Of a stretch of DNA of 64,000 nucleotides, positions 1 through 9,777 are shown in pieces. The notes under the pieces were generated by a model. That model did not search any database. It was not told where the DNA came from and worked only from the letters and a program-made list of their open reading frames with translations. The stretch's first letter is position 1. Each line of letters begins with the position of its first letter. The stretch is from Phytohabitans suffuscus (lineage in GTDB: Bacteria > Actinomycetota > Actinomycetes > Mycobacteriales > Micromonosporaceae). The DNA lies in contig NZ_AP022871.1 of NCBI RefSeq assembly GCF_011764565.1, positions 1,364,001 through 1,428,000 of the forward strand, written 5' to 3'. A program made the translations under genes and the position numbers.

Positions 1-2475
1 GTCCACCCACTGCAGCCGGAACGTGCTCACCTGCCCGGCGTCTTTCGAGAGGAACGTGTGGTAACCGGCGACGTCGTCCATACGCACCCAGGCGGCCACC
101 GAGAACGAGGCGGTCGTGTCCATGGTCAAACCGGAGGCGACCGCCTGGGAGGAGCCGCCGTTGAAGCGCACTGTCTGACCGCCCAGGAGGCGGGCGTCGT
201 CGATCCACGACAGCAGTGTCCCGACAAGCGGCGTACTGCCACCGGCCGCCTGCTGGTCGGCCAGCGCGTCCGCCTGCGTCTCACCTGGGTAGGTCTCCAG
301 ACCCCACTTCGCGACCGGTTCCGATGGCTTGCCGACGGCGAACTCCGCCGAGCCCTTGTTGCTCAGGTTTCCGGTGGCGTCCACCGCTTGGACCCACAGC
401 ACGTTGCGGCCGTAGCTCTGCGCCGTGACGTCGACCTCGGCCCACTTGGGGTTGGTGCCCTGCGCGGTGACCTCCTTCGTGGCGTCGTCCCACCCGTACC
501 TGAACTTCGTCACGTCGGTTGCCGTCGACTCGAACCTGACCCGGCCCTTCAGCCCGGGGCCTGACGGCGTGGTCACCATCGCCGCGCTCACCGGCGGCTT
601 GCTCGTGTCGGCGGCGAACTGGCACCACACCGACCAGTCACCGGTCAGCGAGTACGGTGGCTTGTCTGTCGACCGCGCCCGGTAGGCGTACGTCCTGCCG
701 GTCACGATGGTGACCGACGCGCTCGTGGTCCGGCTGTTCGGGGTCACGCCGGTCTTGTTCGGCGGTGGTGTCCTGCGCGCCGGCGTCGTGGCCGTCACCG
801 TGCCCATACCGCCGGCTGGGACCTCGATCCACTCGAACTGAGCGATCAACGAGTCCGCGCTGCCGTCCGCGTCCGGAAACACCGCCGAGAACGTCGGCGT
901 CAGCGTGCCGACCGTCAACACCCCGGACGCCGGGCAGGCCACGCCGTGGACCTGCAGGCCGTTCGGCGGCCCGGGCTTGCTGTCGTAGTCCACGAAGAGC
1001 TTCGCGTCGTTGGGGTGGAACTTCTTCCAGCGGTCCTCGGTCGACTCGCCCGCACCGCCGCCGTCGCGCGCGGTGAACCCGAACGCGATCGAACCCCACG
1101 CACCGTTCGCCGCGGTCTGCATCTGGTTGGTGACCGTCGCGCCCTGGAAGTTCATGATCATGTCGCCTTGGATGGACCCGCAGCCGCCGGCCTCGTTCGC
1201 GTTTCCCGAAGCCGTGGCGAGCAATGTCGTGAGCTGCATCGCCGACCAACTCGCCTGCATCACGGAGTTGATCGACGGCGTCCGGTACATCGACGCGACG
1301 GTCGGGCCGCAGCTGGCCGAGTGGTCCAGGTTCATCTCCACGCGCGCGGACTCGATGTGCTTGTACTTCAGCGACACGCCATTTCCGGCCGTCGTGGAGA
1401 ACTGGAAGAACGATCGGTACACATTGGAGCTGTTCGGGTCCTTGCCCACCCGCGCGGCGCTGTGGTCGCTGTTCGAGTTACCGGTGTTCGTCGCGTACGC
1501 CCACTTGTACTTGAACACCGACCACGTCGGGTCGACGAAGAGCGGGAAGACCGCGTCCCTGGCCTTCAACAGGGCGGGGTCAGGGCGCAGCACGAGGCCG
1601 TCCTCGGCCACCGCGACGGTCACCGGGGCGACGCGGGCGAGGTCGCCGGCCTCCGCCGCGGTCGACCGGCTGGCCCGCCCGGAAGCACCCGCCAAGGCAC
1701 GGCCCGTCGCCGGGGTCTCTGCCCGCGAGTCCCACATCACCGCCGGCTCCGCCGACGCGACGACCGCGCCGCCGGCGACGGCCTCGAGCCCGCCACCCGC
1801 ACCGGTACGCACGTCGAGGTCGCCGCCCAGGCCGAAGCGGATCTGCCGTACGGCCGGGTTGGCCGCGGCCGCCGCGGTCTTGACGACAAGCGTGTGAGCG
1901 AACCCGGCCCGCGTCGCCCGCACCACGAGGTCCACATCGGACATGACGCTCGGGTACGTGACCGAGTCACCGGAGACGACGGGCGCCGGTAGGCTGCCCG
2001 GCCACGACATCGTCAGCGTCCGGCCGCCGCGCACCAGCGTCACCAGCGGCCCCGTGCCACCGCCCGAGAACGCGACGTCCGCGACCGAGACCGAAGGCCG
2101 CCACCGGCCGTCCGCGCTGCGGCCGAGGCCCAGGTCGACCTCGGCCCAGCCGCGAGCGGTACGCGCGCGTTGCGGCTCCACGGCGGACTCGAACCGCAGG
2201 CGGCCGTCGGGTTGGGCGACCACCTGGGTGAACTCGGTCCGCGAGGCGTCCGCGACCACGGGCTCGCCGCAGGAGGTGGCCAGCGCCACGGCCGCGGCCT
2301 CGGTCGGCGCCACGCCAGCGCACGCCGGGGGCGCGGCGCCGGCGGGAGCGGAGCCGGGAGCGGAGAGCAGACCCGCGGTCAACACCGCCGCCGCCATGAC
2401 TGTCCACATTCGACGGAGTGATGACGTTCCGTCACTGGAGATACGCGAGTTGGACGCCGGACGAGCGCTTGCCAC
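1..2475 (-). CDS. Secreted LamG/RHS-type protein, C-terminus beyond window
   Basis: Incomplete: 825 codons are visible and the frame runs off the left edge. The GTG at 2473-2475 is the first start after an in-frame TGA, follows a GGGGG run and opens a signal peptide with an RR n-region and the core AAAVLTAGLLSAPGSA. The next part resembles the N-terminal region of actinobacterial LamG/RHS proteins (VFPLFVDPTWS, then a beta-rich stretch with SFFQFSTTAG). A fibronectin-like stretch follows, and the visible end (SFSVAAWVRMDDVAGYHTFL) begins a LamG/concanavalin-like domain. Full-length relatives often continue into YD repeats and a toxin tip, which cannot be seen here. A decayed LamG/RHS piece lies at 7.1-7.9 kb. 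An extracellular role in adhesion or contact-dependent competition is inferred only. Confidence 0.8.
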   Translation of the reverse strand, partial: MASARPASNSRISSDGTSSLRRMWTVMAAAVLTAGLLSAPGSAPAGAAPPACAGVAPTEAAAVALATSCGEPVVADASRTEFTQVVAQPDGRLRFESAVEPQRARTARGWAEVDLGLGRSADGRWRPSVSVADVAFSGGGTGPLVTLVRGGRTLTMSWPGSLPAPVVSGDSVTYPSVMSDVDLVVRATRAGFAHTLVVKTAAAAANPAVRQIRFGLGGDLDVRTGAGGGLEAVAGGAVVASAEPAVMWDSRAETPATGRALAGASGRASRSTAAEAGDLARVAPVTVAVAEDGLVLRPDPALLKARDAVFPLFVDPTWSVFKYKWAYATNTGNSNSDHSAARVGKDPNSSNVYRSFFQFSTTAGNGVSLKYKHIESARVEMNLDHSASCGPTVASMYRTPSINSVMQASWSAMQLTTLLATASGNANEAGGCGSIQGDMIMNFQGATVTNQMQTAANGAWGSIAFGFTARDGGGAGESTEDRWKKFHPNDAKLFVDYDSKPGPPNGLQVHGVACPASGVLTVGTLTPTFSAVFPDADGSADSLIAQFEWIEVPAGGMGTVTATTPARRTPPPNKTGVTPNSRTTSASVTIVTGRTYAYRARSTDKPPYSLTGDWSVWCQFAADTSKPPVSAAMVTTPSGPGLKGRVRFESTATDVTKFRYGWDDATKEVTAQGTNPKWAEVDVTAQSYGRNVLWVQAVDATGNLSNKGSAEFAVGKPSEPVAKWGLETYPGETQADALADQQAAGGSTPLVGTLLSWIDDARLLGGQTVRFNGGSSQAVASGLTMDTTASFSVAAWVRMDDVAGYHTFLSKDAGQVSTFRLQWVD

Positions 2476-2695
2476 AGCAACCCCCGATGGTCAACGTCGG
2501 CAAAGTGCCCGCACCTTAGCCGCGCGCATCCGGCGATCGCCACAGGGCGACGAAAAAATTCACGAAGGTCATCGCACAGATCAGCGCCAATCCGTCTCGG
2601 ATCGACATGAGGGACTATCCGGAATCGCGGCCCATCTGTAGGAGGACGCACCCCTAACACAGCACAATCGGACCATCACACAGGGTGAAGATGCG

Positions 2696-2728
2696 GCGGG
2701 CCGGGGCACCCACGGTGCCCCGGCCCGC
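2696..2728 (-). terminator. Rho-independent-like terminator of the M14 carboxypeptidase
   Basis: A perfect 15-bp GC-rich stem (2696-2710 with 2714-2728) and 3-nt loop lie 20 nt past the carboxypeptidase stop. There is no T-run, as is usual for high-GC actinobacterial hairpin terminators. Confidence 0.75.
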
Positions 2729-2747
2729 GATCAGCCCTGAGTCGGGA

Positions 2748-5186
2748 TCAGGTGTCGGAGACGACGGCGAACGCGCGGTTCCAGTTCTTGGAGTTGGGGT
2801 CGTCGGGCTTGTAGTTGCTCTCGATGTTGCCGGCGGCGTCCACCGAGAACCAGAAGACCTTCGTGCCGTACGGCACCGTCAGCGTCTCTCCCGCCTCGCG
2901 GACGCCGGCCGAGGCGTACAGGGTCGAGGCGTACGTCGGCTTGCTGCCGTTCAGGGTGTAGAAGACGGCCGCCGGCTCGCTCACGTCGAACTTGACGTCG
3001 ACCATGCCCGCGGTCGCGCTGGCCTCGGTGACCAGCGTGCTCGTCGGGCGCTTCTTGTCCTTGTCGTAGTCGCGGGCGACCCGCAGCAGCTCCACCAGAC
3101 CGTTGGAGAACTCCATGGTCTCCGCGTGCGCCTCGTCCCAGGCCGGCTGGAAGGACGTGCCGACCTCGAAGTTCCAGGCGTAGATGCCGTACTTGTACCA
3201 GAGCATGTCACCGGAGTTGCCGGCCGCCGAGTAGAGCACGTCGGCGATCGGGCCGGTGCGGGCCGGGGTGACCGCCATGTTCCGGTGGCGCTTGATGGCG
3301 GTCAGGATCCGCGAGGACGCGCCCCAGAAGAAGGACTCCTCCGCCAGCGTCGGCCGCGGCGCGGAGACGCGGTTCGGCAGGGCGTAGGAGCCCGGCGACC
3401 ACATGAAGTAGTTGCCGGAGGAGTGGAGGTTCATCGAGAACTTCATGTTGGGGCGGCTCGCCAGCCAGTCGACGTTCTTGTCCTCCGGCTCGGAGAGCTC
3501 ACTCGGGCCGGCGTACGTGCCGCTGGTGCAGCTCGTCGAGGCGCCCGAGTAGCCGTCGAAGAGGCTGTACTCGGTGTAGTTGCGGTTGTTGTCCACGCCC
3601 CACGAGTTGCGGGCCAGCGCGTCGGTCTCGCCGCCCGGAGCGCAGTGGTTCGTCATGTTCTTGCGCTGGGAGTTGAAGTCGTAGAACGAGTAGTGCCCGC
3701 CGTCGGGGTTGATGGACGGGACGATCCAGATGTCGAGCGTACGCAACAGCTCCTGCGTCTTCGGGTCGTGCTTCTGGTTGCGCAGCAGCCGCTCGGCGGT
3801 CTCGATGGTCACCAGCGGCGGCACCCACTCCCGGGCGTGCTCCTGCGCGTAGGCGAGGACCCCGGTGCGGGAGCCGTCGCGGAACTTGCCGATCCGGATG
3901 CCGTACACGGGATGGGGGTCGCGGGAGACGGAGGCCGGCGCACTCAGGTTGTCGGTCAGCGGTGTCACCCCGACCGCGGCGACCACGCCGTCGCCGGCGT
4001 TGCCGCGGTAGGTGTACGCCTTGACCAGGCTGCCCGCCGCGCCGTTGATGACCGCGGCGACCTGGGCGGCGGTGCTGATGACCGCGCCGGCCGCGTCGGT
4101 GGCCAGGGTCACCCGGATGGCGTTGCCGGTCAGGGTGGCGTTGAGTGGCTGGTTGGCGGCGCCGGGGTTGACGAGCTCGACGGTGATGTCGTTGCCGCCC
4201 TGGTGACCCCAGGCGTGCGAGTCGATCGCCACCCGGCTGGCGTTGGCCGAGCCGAGCACGACCTGGGCCTTGCGCCGGTAGCCGTTCGTCTTGTACGGCA
4301 GCTCGACGATCTCGGCGAGCTGCGGGTACTCGGCGGCCAGCCGCTTGATCCGGTCGTACAGCTCGGTCGGCGTGAGGTAGCTGGTGACGAAGTCCCTCTG
4401 GTAGCCGGGGCCCTCGGGCGCCTCCCCGTCGATCGGCAGCCACTCCTTGACCTGGGCGACCGCGACGTCACCGGTGGGGCTGGTGATCTGGATCCTGTCG
4501 GGCCGGGAGGTGACCGTGGCGGCACCGCGGTGGTAGAGGTACACGCCGGCGTCGACGAACCGGGAGATGTTCTGGGTGCCGCCGGAGCCGATCGGGGTGC
4601 CGGGGCCGCTGTCCCGGCTCACCGTCAGCGCGCTGGTCGAGGTCTGGCCCTGAGCCCACTTCGCCTCGACCGAGAGGACCTGGTTGGTACCCGAGGTGTA
4701 GTAGTCCGCCCTGATGATCTTGACGTCGGAGGCGGTCGCGTTCGTGGTCAGGCTCGCGGTGAACGCCTGGTTCTCGGCCTTGTGCTCGGCGATGGTCGCC
4801 TCGCGCTCGGCGATCCGGTCGTCGCTGTCTTCCGGGTCGAAGAGCGTCGGACCGACCCGGTAGCCGAGCGCGCGCAGGCCCTTGACCTCGTTCGGGGTGA
4901 CGATGGCGTGGACCACGATGCCCGCGCCGGTGTGCGAGACGTGGTGGTCGAGGTCGACACCGGTGGCGACGAGCTCGTCGAGCTCGTCCCGGTCGGCCAC
5001 CGTCACCTCGATGACGCTCGCCTCCTCGTCGGCGAACCGTTCGAGGGTGACCTGGGCTCCGCCGGGGTCGGCCGGAGCGACGGCGGGCACGGCTGTGGCC
5101 GGGCCGGCAAGGAGAAGGAAGGCGGCCGTCGCGGCTGTGCCCGCGACGAGACCCCTTCGCCATCGTGGCAGCGAAGAAGGAGACAT
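2748..5186 (-). CDS. Secreted M14 zinc carboxypeptidase
   Basis: An 812-residue exported metallocarboxypeptidase that should remove C-terminal residues from extracellular peptides. The ATG at 5184-5186 follows GAAAGG and opens a signal peptide (RRGLVAGTAATAAFLLLAG, cleavage near ATA-VPA). Zinc ligands are H450 and E453 (HARE) and H588 (NLHSSGNY). The substrate-binding NRNY precedes H588, and the general-base glutamate is E674 in NFEVGTS. A roughly 280-residue N-terminal region precedes the catalytic domain. The last 80 residues (FYTLNGSKPTYASTLY) resemble a chitobiase/hexosaminidase C-terminal module. The gene is monocistronic with its own terminator. Function rests on complete catalytic motifs; substrate preference is unknown. 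Confidence 0.93.
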   Translation of the reverse strand: MSPSSLPRWRRGLVAGTAATAAFLLLAGPATAVPAVAPADPGGAQVTLERFADEEASVIEVTVADRDELDELVATGVDLDHHVSHTGAGIVVHAIVTPNEVKGLRALGYRVGPTLFDPEDSDDRIAEREATIAEHKAENQAFTASLTTNATASDVKIIRADYYTSGTNQVLSVEAKWAQGQTSTSALTVSRDSGPGTPIGSGGTQNISRFVDAGVYLYHRGAATVTSRPDRIQITSPTGDVAVAQVKEWLPIDGEAPEGPGYQRDFVTSYLTPTELYDRIKRLAAEYPQLAEIVELPYKTNGYRRKAQVVLGSANASRVAIDSHAWGHQGGNDITVELVNPGAANQPLNATLTGNAIRVTLATDAAGAVISTAAQVAAVINGAAGSLVKAYTYRGNAGDGVVAAVGVTPLTDNLSAPASVSRDPHPVYGIRIGKFRDGSRTGVLAYAQEHAREWVPPLVTIETAERLLRNQKHDPKTQELLRTLDIWIVPSINPDGGHYSFYDFNSQRKNMTNHCAPGGETDALARNSWGVDNNRNYTEYSLFDGYSGASTSCTSGTYAGPSELSEPEDKNVDWLASRPNMKFSMNLHSSGNYFMWSPGSYALPNRVSAPRPTLAEESFFWGASSRILTAIKRHRNMAVTPARTGPIADVLYSAAGNSGDMLWYKYGIYAWNFEVGTSFQPAWDEAHAETMEFSNGLVELLRVARDYDKDKKRPTSTLVTEASATAGMVDVKFDVSEPAAVFYTLNGSKPTYASTLYASAGVREAGETLTVPYGTKVFWFSVDAAGNIESNYKPDDPNSKNWNRAFAVVSDT

Positions 5187-5500
5187 TTTGTACCTTTCGT
5201 CTGCAGCGCCACTGAACCTTGGGGGTGTGCGAACAGGCGAGTACCGGCCATCCACTGTGGATGGTCGGTCGTGGTCCGCGCCCCCGCGAGGAGGGGGCGC
5301 CGTAGGCGGTGGGTTCGATCATCCTGGTGGGCGCCGCCTGGCGTGTCAATGATCGACCGAACCGCTCATCACGTGTAGCAAGGAAGGGTTCCACACTGGA
5401 CGTCCGGCTCGACACCTGGCGGGATGAGGGCTCTGCTCGTCGCGCACGCCGGCGCCCGGGCGGCCGACGCACTCCGGCCTCCTCACTTCGCTCCTCGGGT
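5187..5500. other. Noncoding, nothing recognised
   Basis: This 314-nt stretch separates the carboxypeptidase start from the decayed metallopeptidase. It should hold the carboxypeptidase promoter, but I see no convincing operator, hairpin or small gene. Frames open here lack a coding-like codon pattern. Confidence 0.4.
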
Positions 5501-6340
5501 CGAAGCTTGCCAACCCCCGGGCGCAGGGCGGTATCCTTCTGGAGGCGCTGATGCTGTCCGCCCGCCTGTACACGGCGCGGGTGCGGCGGCCATGCCTGGC
5601 GACGGCGCTCTTCGCCCTTGCACCGGGTCGAGTCTCGGCGGGTGCCGACGATGGCCGTCGACCGGTACTGGCGCTGCTACGTCTCCCCCACCTTCGTGGA
5701 CCGTACGCCGCTGGAGGACCCCGCGGCCGTCTGGGTGCACGAGGCCTCGCACCTGCTGCGCGACCGCCACGGCCGCCGGCGACCGGCTGGCGCGGGAGAA
5801 TGGGCTGACCGGGCCGGGGCACGGCTGCGGATAGACATCGCCACGGACTGCGAGATCAACGACGACGCCTTCGGGGGACAGGCGGGTGACCCGGACGGCG
5901 TGGTCCTGCCCGCGACCCTGGGCCTGGCCAAGGGCGAGCTGATGGAGGACTACCTGCGCCAGTTCGGGCTCGGCCCGCGTACCCAGGAACGGGTCTGGTT
6001 GGACTGCGGCAGCGGCGGGGACGGCCTGGAGCGGGAGTGGGACCGCGATGGGCCGAGGAGGCGTTCCATCCACCGCAGCCGTGGCGCGACCTGCTCGGCG
6101 CGGCGGTCCGCTCGGCGGTGTCCGGCTCCGGGGCGAGCGACGACTACACGTACCACCGACCGTTCCCGCCGCTCGACAAGCCTGCCCGGCGCGATCACCC
6201 GCGCCGTCGGCGGCCGGCGCGACCTGGTCAGCGTCCTGCCATGCGACGCCGCCGCCGGTCGTGCGCCAGCTCTGCCGCACCGCCGAGATCCCGCTGGTGG
6301 GCGGCGGCACGGCCCCGCGATCGGCTCTCGATGACCCGGT
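5500..6340 (+). pseudogene. Decayed DUF2201 / VWA-like metallopeptidase
   Basis: Pieces of one ancestral protein occur in order but in different frames: GGILLEALMLSARLYTAR, then MAVDRYWRCYVSPTFVDR and VWVHEASHLLRDRHG (HExxH-type zinc motif), then GDRLARENGLTGPG, then IATDCEINDDAFGG, LPATLGLAKGELMEDYL and ERVWLDCGSG, then WRDLLGAAVRSAVSGSG, then AVGGRRDLVSVLPCDAAAG, then LCRTAEIPLVGGG. These match the actinobacterial DUF2201 N-terminal metallopeptidase/VWA-like family, normally beside a MoxR-type ATPase, which is absent here. At least five indels are needed, and the segment with the VWA metal-site motif is missing. This many lesions indicates a true pseudogene. Confidence 0.75.
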
Positions 6341-6718
6341 CTCCGCTGAGCGACCTGCAACTGTCAGATACAGGCAGAGCACACTTGCCATGGACGCTCA
6401 GTAAGCATGATGGGCGATATTACGACGCGCGGGCGCACGGTAACAAGCAGATTGGATGACTACCCTCGGAGCATGCTCCTCAAGTGTCTAACCATTTCGC
6501 GCGCGTTTCCCTCGAACGTTATATCCGTGCTATCACGCCCGAAATCGCATACCAATCGGGCCGAATTACAAAGACCGCAACAAGTATGTCGTCACTATAC
6601 TCGTCCTTGGACAGCGCGAATCGATGCCCGAGGCGTTGGGAACAAACCCCTCAAAACACCGTCCCGGGACGCCAGAGTCACAAGATCACGATATGAGCTA
6701 AAGTCGCCTTCTACCCTT
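6341..6718. other. AT-richer noncoding patch
   Basis: Base composition drops visibly compared with the flanks and the codon pattern of the usual genes disappears. No convincing coding region or hairpin was found. It may be residue of a horizontally acquired segment lying between two pseudogenes. Confidence 0.4.
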
Positions 6719-6976
6719 TCAAGAACCGTCGACCACTGGAAACTCTTTCGCGTCCCCTCGCTCGTAGGCCAACTGGAGCTCCGGAAACTCAACGAAAGGA
6801 AAATCAGCAGCGAGCCGTTCCAACCCGACACCTTCCATCCACAAGACTGCCGAGCCAGCCGCAGATGAGATTTCAGGCGTCGTTCCTTGCGCCTGTTTTA
6901 GGCCGTTCCACAGGTAGGAAAGTAGATAACCCGGCGGGTTCAATAATACGGAAACCGCACGGCTTTCGTGAGCCAT
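6719..6976 (-). CDS. Small hypothetical protein, possible immunity-type gene
   Basis: An 85-codon frame in the AT-richer patch, transcribed in the same direction as the upstream RHS pseudogene. The product (MAHESRAVSVLLNPPGYLL... ending AKEFPVVDGS) is rich in Leu, Glu and Phe and has no signal peptide. Third codon positions are much less G/C biased than in neighbouring genes, as expected for a recent arrival. No family was recognised. Position just downstream of a broken RHS gene fits an orphan immunity gene or a toxin-tail remnant, which is inference only. The start has a weak ribosome-binding site. Confidence 0.35.
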   Translation of the reverse strand: MAHESRAVSVLLNPPGYLLSYLWNGLKQAQGTTPEISSAAGSAVLWMEGVGLERLAADFPFVEFPELQLAYERGDAKEFPVVDGS

Positions 6977-7103
6977 GACTGCCTGCGAACCATCTACGGC
7001 ACCGCTAGCCGCAACAAAACGTCAGGGCAACTCCTGACGCACTTCGTGGTTGAGTAGCGTCACGAGATCTTGATCTGGCACTGTCGTCCAGCCCTTCCGG
7101 CGA

Positions 7104-7939
7104 CTAGCTGTTCCAACCCGACATGGCCGAACTCACGTCCGTACCGTTCATGTAGAGGTGGTGCTCGCCCCGACGATCGGCGCGGCACCGCCTGGCGGGG
7201 TGCAGTCCGGCAGGATCGTAGCGGTCGGCCGGCCCAGCGCATCCACCCGCGTCTGCACCACGTTGCCAAGCGGGTCCTGCGTCTCGACCTGCTCGCCGAA
7301 GGCGTTGTAGCCGACCCCGGGACACCGGCCGGATGGGTACCGCAGTGCCGCCGTAGGTATCAGCGTTCACCGACGGCGCGGTCGTCACCGCGGGACTGCC
7401 GGCCTCGTCGTACCCGTAGTCGGTGACGTTGCCGTTGGGATCCTCCATCGCCGTCGTCAGGCCCCGGTCGTCCACTGTGTACCGCGTGACGATCTCGTTG
7501 GTCCGGGCGGTGGCGTTGCCGGTGCGGCCGTTGCCGCCGCCGTAGAGCGTGGTGACGTCGGCGGCGGACAAGGCCCGCTGGTACACCTGCACGTTGTCGA
7601 TCGAACCCTGGAACTCGTTGCCGCCGCTCCCGTTCATGTTTCCGCGCCGCCCAGCGAGAAGCCGGGGTAGGGCGCTGAACGAAACGGCGTCGGGTGTACC
7701 CGCTGCGCCGTTGACGTACAACGCCATGCCCTTGGTGGCGGCGTCGAAGACCCCGACCAAAAGTGCACCCAGGTGTCTGTCGTCATCGCGGTCGCGGAAG
7801 TCGCCCGCAGACCGCAGCCAACGGACTGTCCTACTTCAACAGTCTGGGTGTGCAGAGGTGCACGATCATCGTGGCCGTCGGCGATGTACCGGTAGCGGCC
7901 ATGATGGACGGTCGTGCCCGTTTCCCTGAGATACGCCAA
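7104..7939 (-). pseudogene. LamG-RHS (YD-repeat) gene fragment
   Basis: Three reading frames carry successive pieces. Near 7939-7760 is the LamG start ending TTDTWVHF. A shift at the T-run around 7752 gives GVFDAATKGMALYVNG, FQGSIDNVQVYQRALSAADV and a YD-repeat start (ETAM-like TRYTVDDRGLTTAM, DPNGNVTDYGYDEAG). After another shift comes GVGYNAFGEQVETQDPLGN and VVQTRVDALGRPTATILPD before a stop. These are typical LamG and RHS wall-protein repeats. No promoter, signal peptide or toxin tip is present, so this is a decayed internal fragment related to the gene at the left edge. Confidence 0.75.
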
Positions 7940-8060
7940 GTCGCGGTCGGCGGCACATCCACAGAGCCGGTCACCGCCGTTGACGCCTCCTCTCCCTCGT
8001 AGATACAGGGTCGATACAGGACGGTGTCCGGGAGATCCTCGAGGGGGCCTGACTACGGGC

Positions 8061-9545
8061 TCAGCGGGCGAGGCGTGCCAGGTGGAGGAAGTCGTCGGCG
8101 CGGACTACGCGGTAACGGTCGTCCAGCTCGGCCGCGACCGTCGCGACGTCGGCGGGGGTCAGCGACCACGCGAGCACGCCGATCGATACGAACCGCCGGC
8201 GGTGAGATCGGGCCGCGCGTGCGAGCACCCGGCGGCATTCGTCCACAGTAGAGACGAGCCGGCCCGTCGCGACTGGCAGGCCGGCGACCATCCTGGTCCG
8301 GTGGCGGAACGTCCAGTGTTGCAGGAGCCCGACCGGCTGTACGTCCCTCGCGTACGCGGCGACCTCGCGTGCGGTCAGGTCGCGGTCGACGCGGTGCCAG
8401 CGGTTGAGCACGTTGACCACCGGCGGGTGGGCGAGGTCGCCGGCGTACTCGCCGGTCTGCCGGGTGAACGCGCCGAACTCGCGCCGTGGCCACACGCGGG
8501 GGTACGCGTAGCCGGCGCCGGACGGGCCGGCCACCAGTAGGTCGTTGGGGGTGGCGGTGCGCTGGTAGTAGGCGAGGATCGCGGGTGCGGCGTCGCGCAG
8601 CAGCGGGCTGACCGTCCAGTTCAGCGGCGCCTGGCCGCGCTCGGGCAGGTTCCAGAGCCGGCGCATGGCGTGCTGGCAGTACTGGAGATTGTCGCCGTCG
8701 GTCATCGTGAACGTGACGTACGTGCGCTCCTCAAGCGGCAGCGGCCGGTGCCGCTCCACAACGCGCTCCACGACGCGCTCCACAAAGGACGGCGCGGGCG
8801 TGCGCACGCCACTGAGGACGGTCAGGTTGTGCGCGTAGTCGGCGGGTACGACGTACACCGCGTGCCGCGAGGCCAGCTCGGTGCCGCGGCTCTCGCCGGA
8901 GACGCCGCTCGGCCACCAGCCGAGGTACGGCGAGTTCGCGGGCATGTCTGCCAGCAGCCGCTTCAGCAGCGCGCGATCCGGGCGGGCGGCGGGATGCGCC
9001 CAGACGGCGAACGCGCGGTTGGCGACCGCGTAGTCGCGCAGGAAACCCGGGCCGTCGTGGTCGATGCCGACGAGCATCCGGCGGGTGGTGCGCGGCCACA
9101 ACCGGTCGACCGCCCACCGGTACGCCTCGGCGCCGCCGCCGAACCGGCCGCGCAGGTCGGCCACGACGGGCAGGCCCAGCCGGTCGGCCGCCTCCGGCTC
9201 GGCGACGACGGCGTCCTCCAGACCGGCCAGCGTGGTGGCCACGTTGCGGGTGGCCGGCACGGCCGGGTCGGCGAGGACGGCGCCGCGGATCTCCCGCCGG
9301 TACCGGGCCACCAGCGCGTCCACGCCCGCGACCGGGGTGGTCGGGAGGGCGAGCGTGTCGAGCCAGGTGTGGCTGCCCTCGTCGGCGTCGCGGACCAGCC
9401 AGATCCGCGGGCGGGTCCGGTTGACCACGCCCTGGACGGTGAGGGCGAGCAGCACGTCAGCCGCCGGCGCCGCGCGGAGGTCGACCACGTCCACGCCGCC
9501 GGGGCTCGCGAAGTGCGGCAGGGCCTGCCCCTCCGGCCAGTTCAC
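8061..9545 (-). CDS. GxGYxYP domain protein (putative glycoside hydrolase)
   Basis: A 494-residue protein with the family motif GAGYAYP at residues 343-349, preceded by TFTMTDGDNLQYCQ, an Asp-rich pattern typical of this TIM-barrel-like family. The family is assigned to putative glycoside hydrolases; substrate and catalytic residues are not established. The GTG at 9543-9545 is the first start after an in-frame TAG, but its GGGGAG lies only a base or two away, so initiation at a later GTG is possible. No signal peptide is visible with this start, although many relatives are exported. Monocistronic, with decayed RHS DNA on one side and a dispersed repeat on the other. Confidence 0.78.
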   Translation of the reverse strand: MNWPEGQALPHFASPGGVDVVDLRAAPAADVLLALTVQGVVNRTRPRIWLVRDADEGSHTWLDTLALPTTPVAGVDALVARYRREIRGAVLADPAVPATRNVATTLAGLEDAVVAEPEAADRLGLPVVADLRGRFGGGAEAYRWAVDRLWPRTTRRMLVGIDHDGPGFLRDYAVANRAFAVWAHPAARPDRALLKRLLADMPANSPYLGWWPSGVSGESRGTELASRHAVYVVPADYAHNLTVLSGVRTPAPSFVERVVERVVERHRPLPLEERTYVTFTMTDGDNLQYCQHAMRRLWNLPERGQAPLNWTVSPLLRDAAPAILAYYQRTATPNDLLVAGPSGAGYAYPRVWPRREFGAFTRQTGEYAGDLAHPPVVNVLNRWHRVDRDLTAREVAAYARDVQPVGLLQHWTFRHRTRMVAGLPVATGRLVSTVDECRRVLARAARSHRRRFVSIGVLAWSLTPADVATVAAELDDRYRVVRADDFLHLARLAR

Positions 9546-9622
9546 TCCCCAAGGCTACGGAGCGGGTCACGGCCGCGGTGACGTGCGGGCGGCGCGGTGG
9601 GGTTTGTCCGGACGGGAATGAG

Positions 9623-9717
9623 CCCCGGTCCGCGTCAGCCGCGGACCGTATGCTCCCGCGGGCACCGCTGCGGTCGGCGGCTCGCCAGGGCTCGCCGACT
9701 TCCCCGACCTCCGCTGA
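9623..9717 (+). repeat. Dispersed repeat A, copy 1
   Basis: About 95 bp beginning CCCCGGTCCGCG and containing GGACCGTATGCTCCCGCGGG is repeated with few differences at 39466-39560 in the same orientation. Both copies are intergenic. Confidence 0.75.
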
Positions 9718-9777
9718 CGGCTCCGCGGGGTCAAGCCCCGCCCGGGTCGGGGTTGTGAAACCGCGACGCCGGCGTCT

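Noticed and set aside
2685..5378. Long plus-strand open frame opposite the carboxypeptidase
   Set aside because: It is antisense to a gene with complete catalytic motifs, signal peptide and terminator; long antisense frames are expected in GC-rich DNA.
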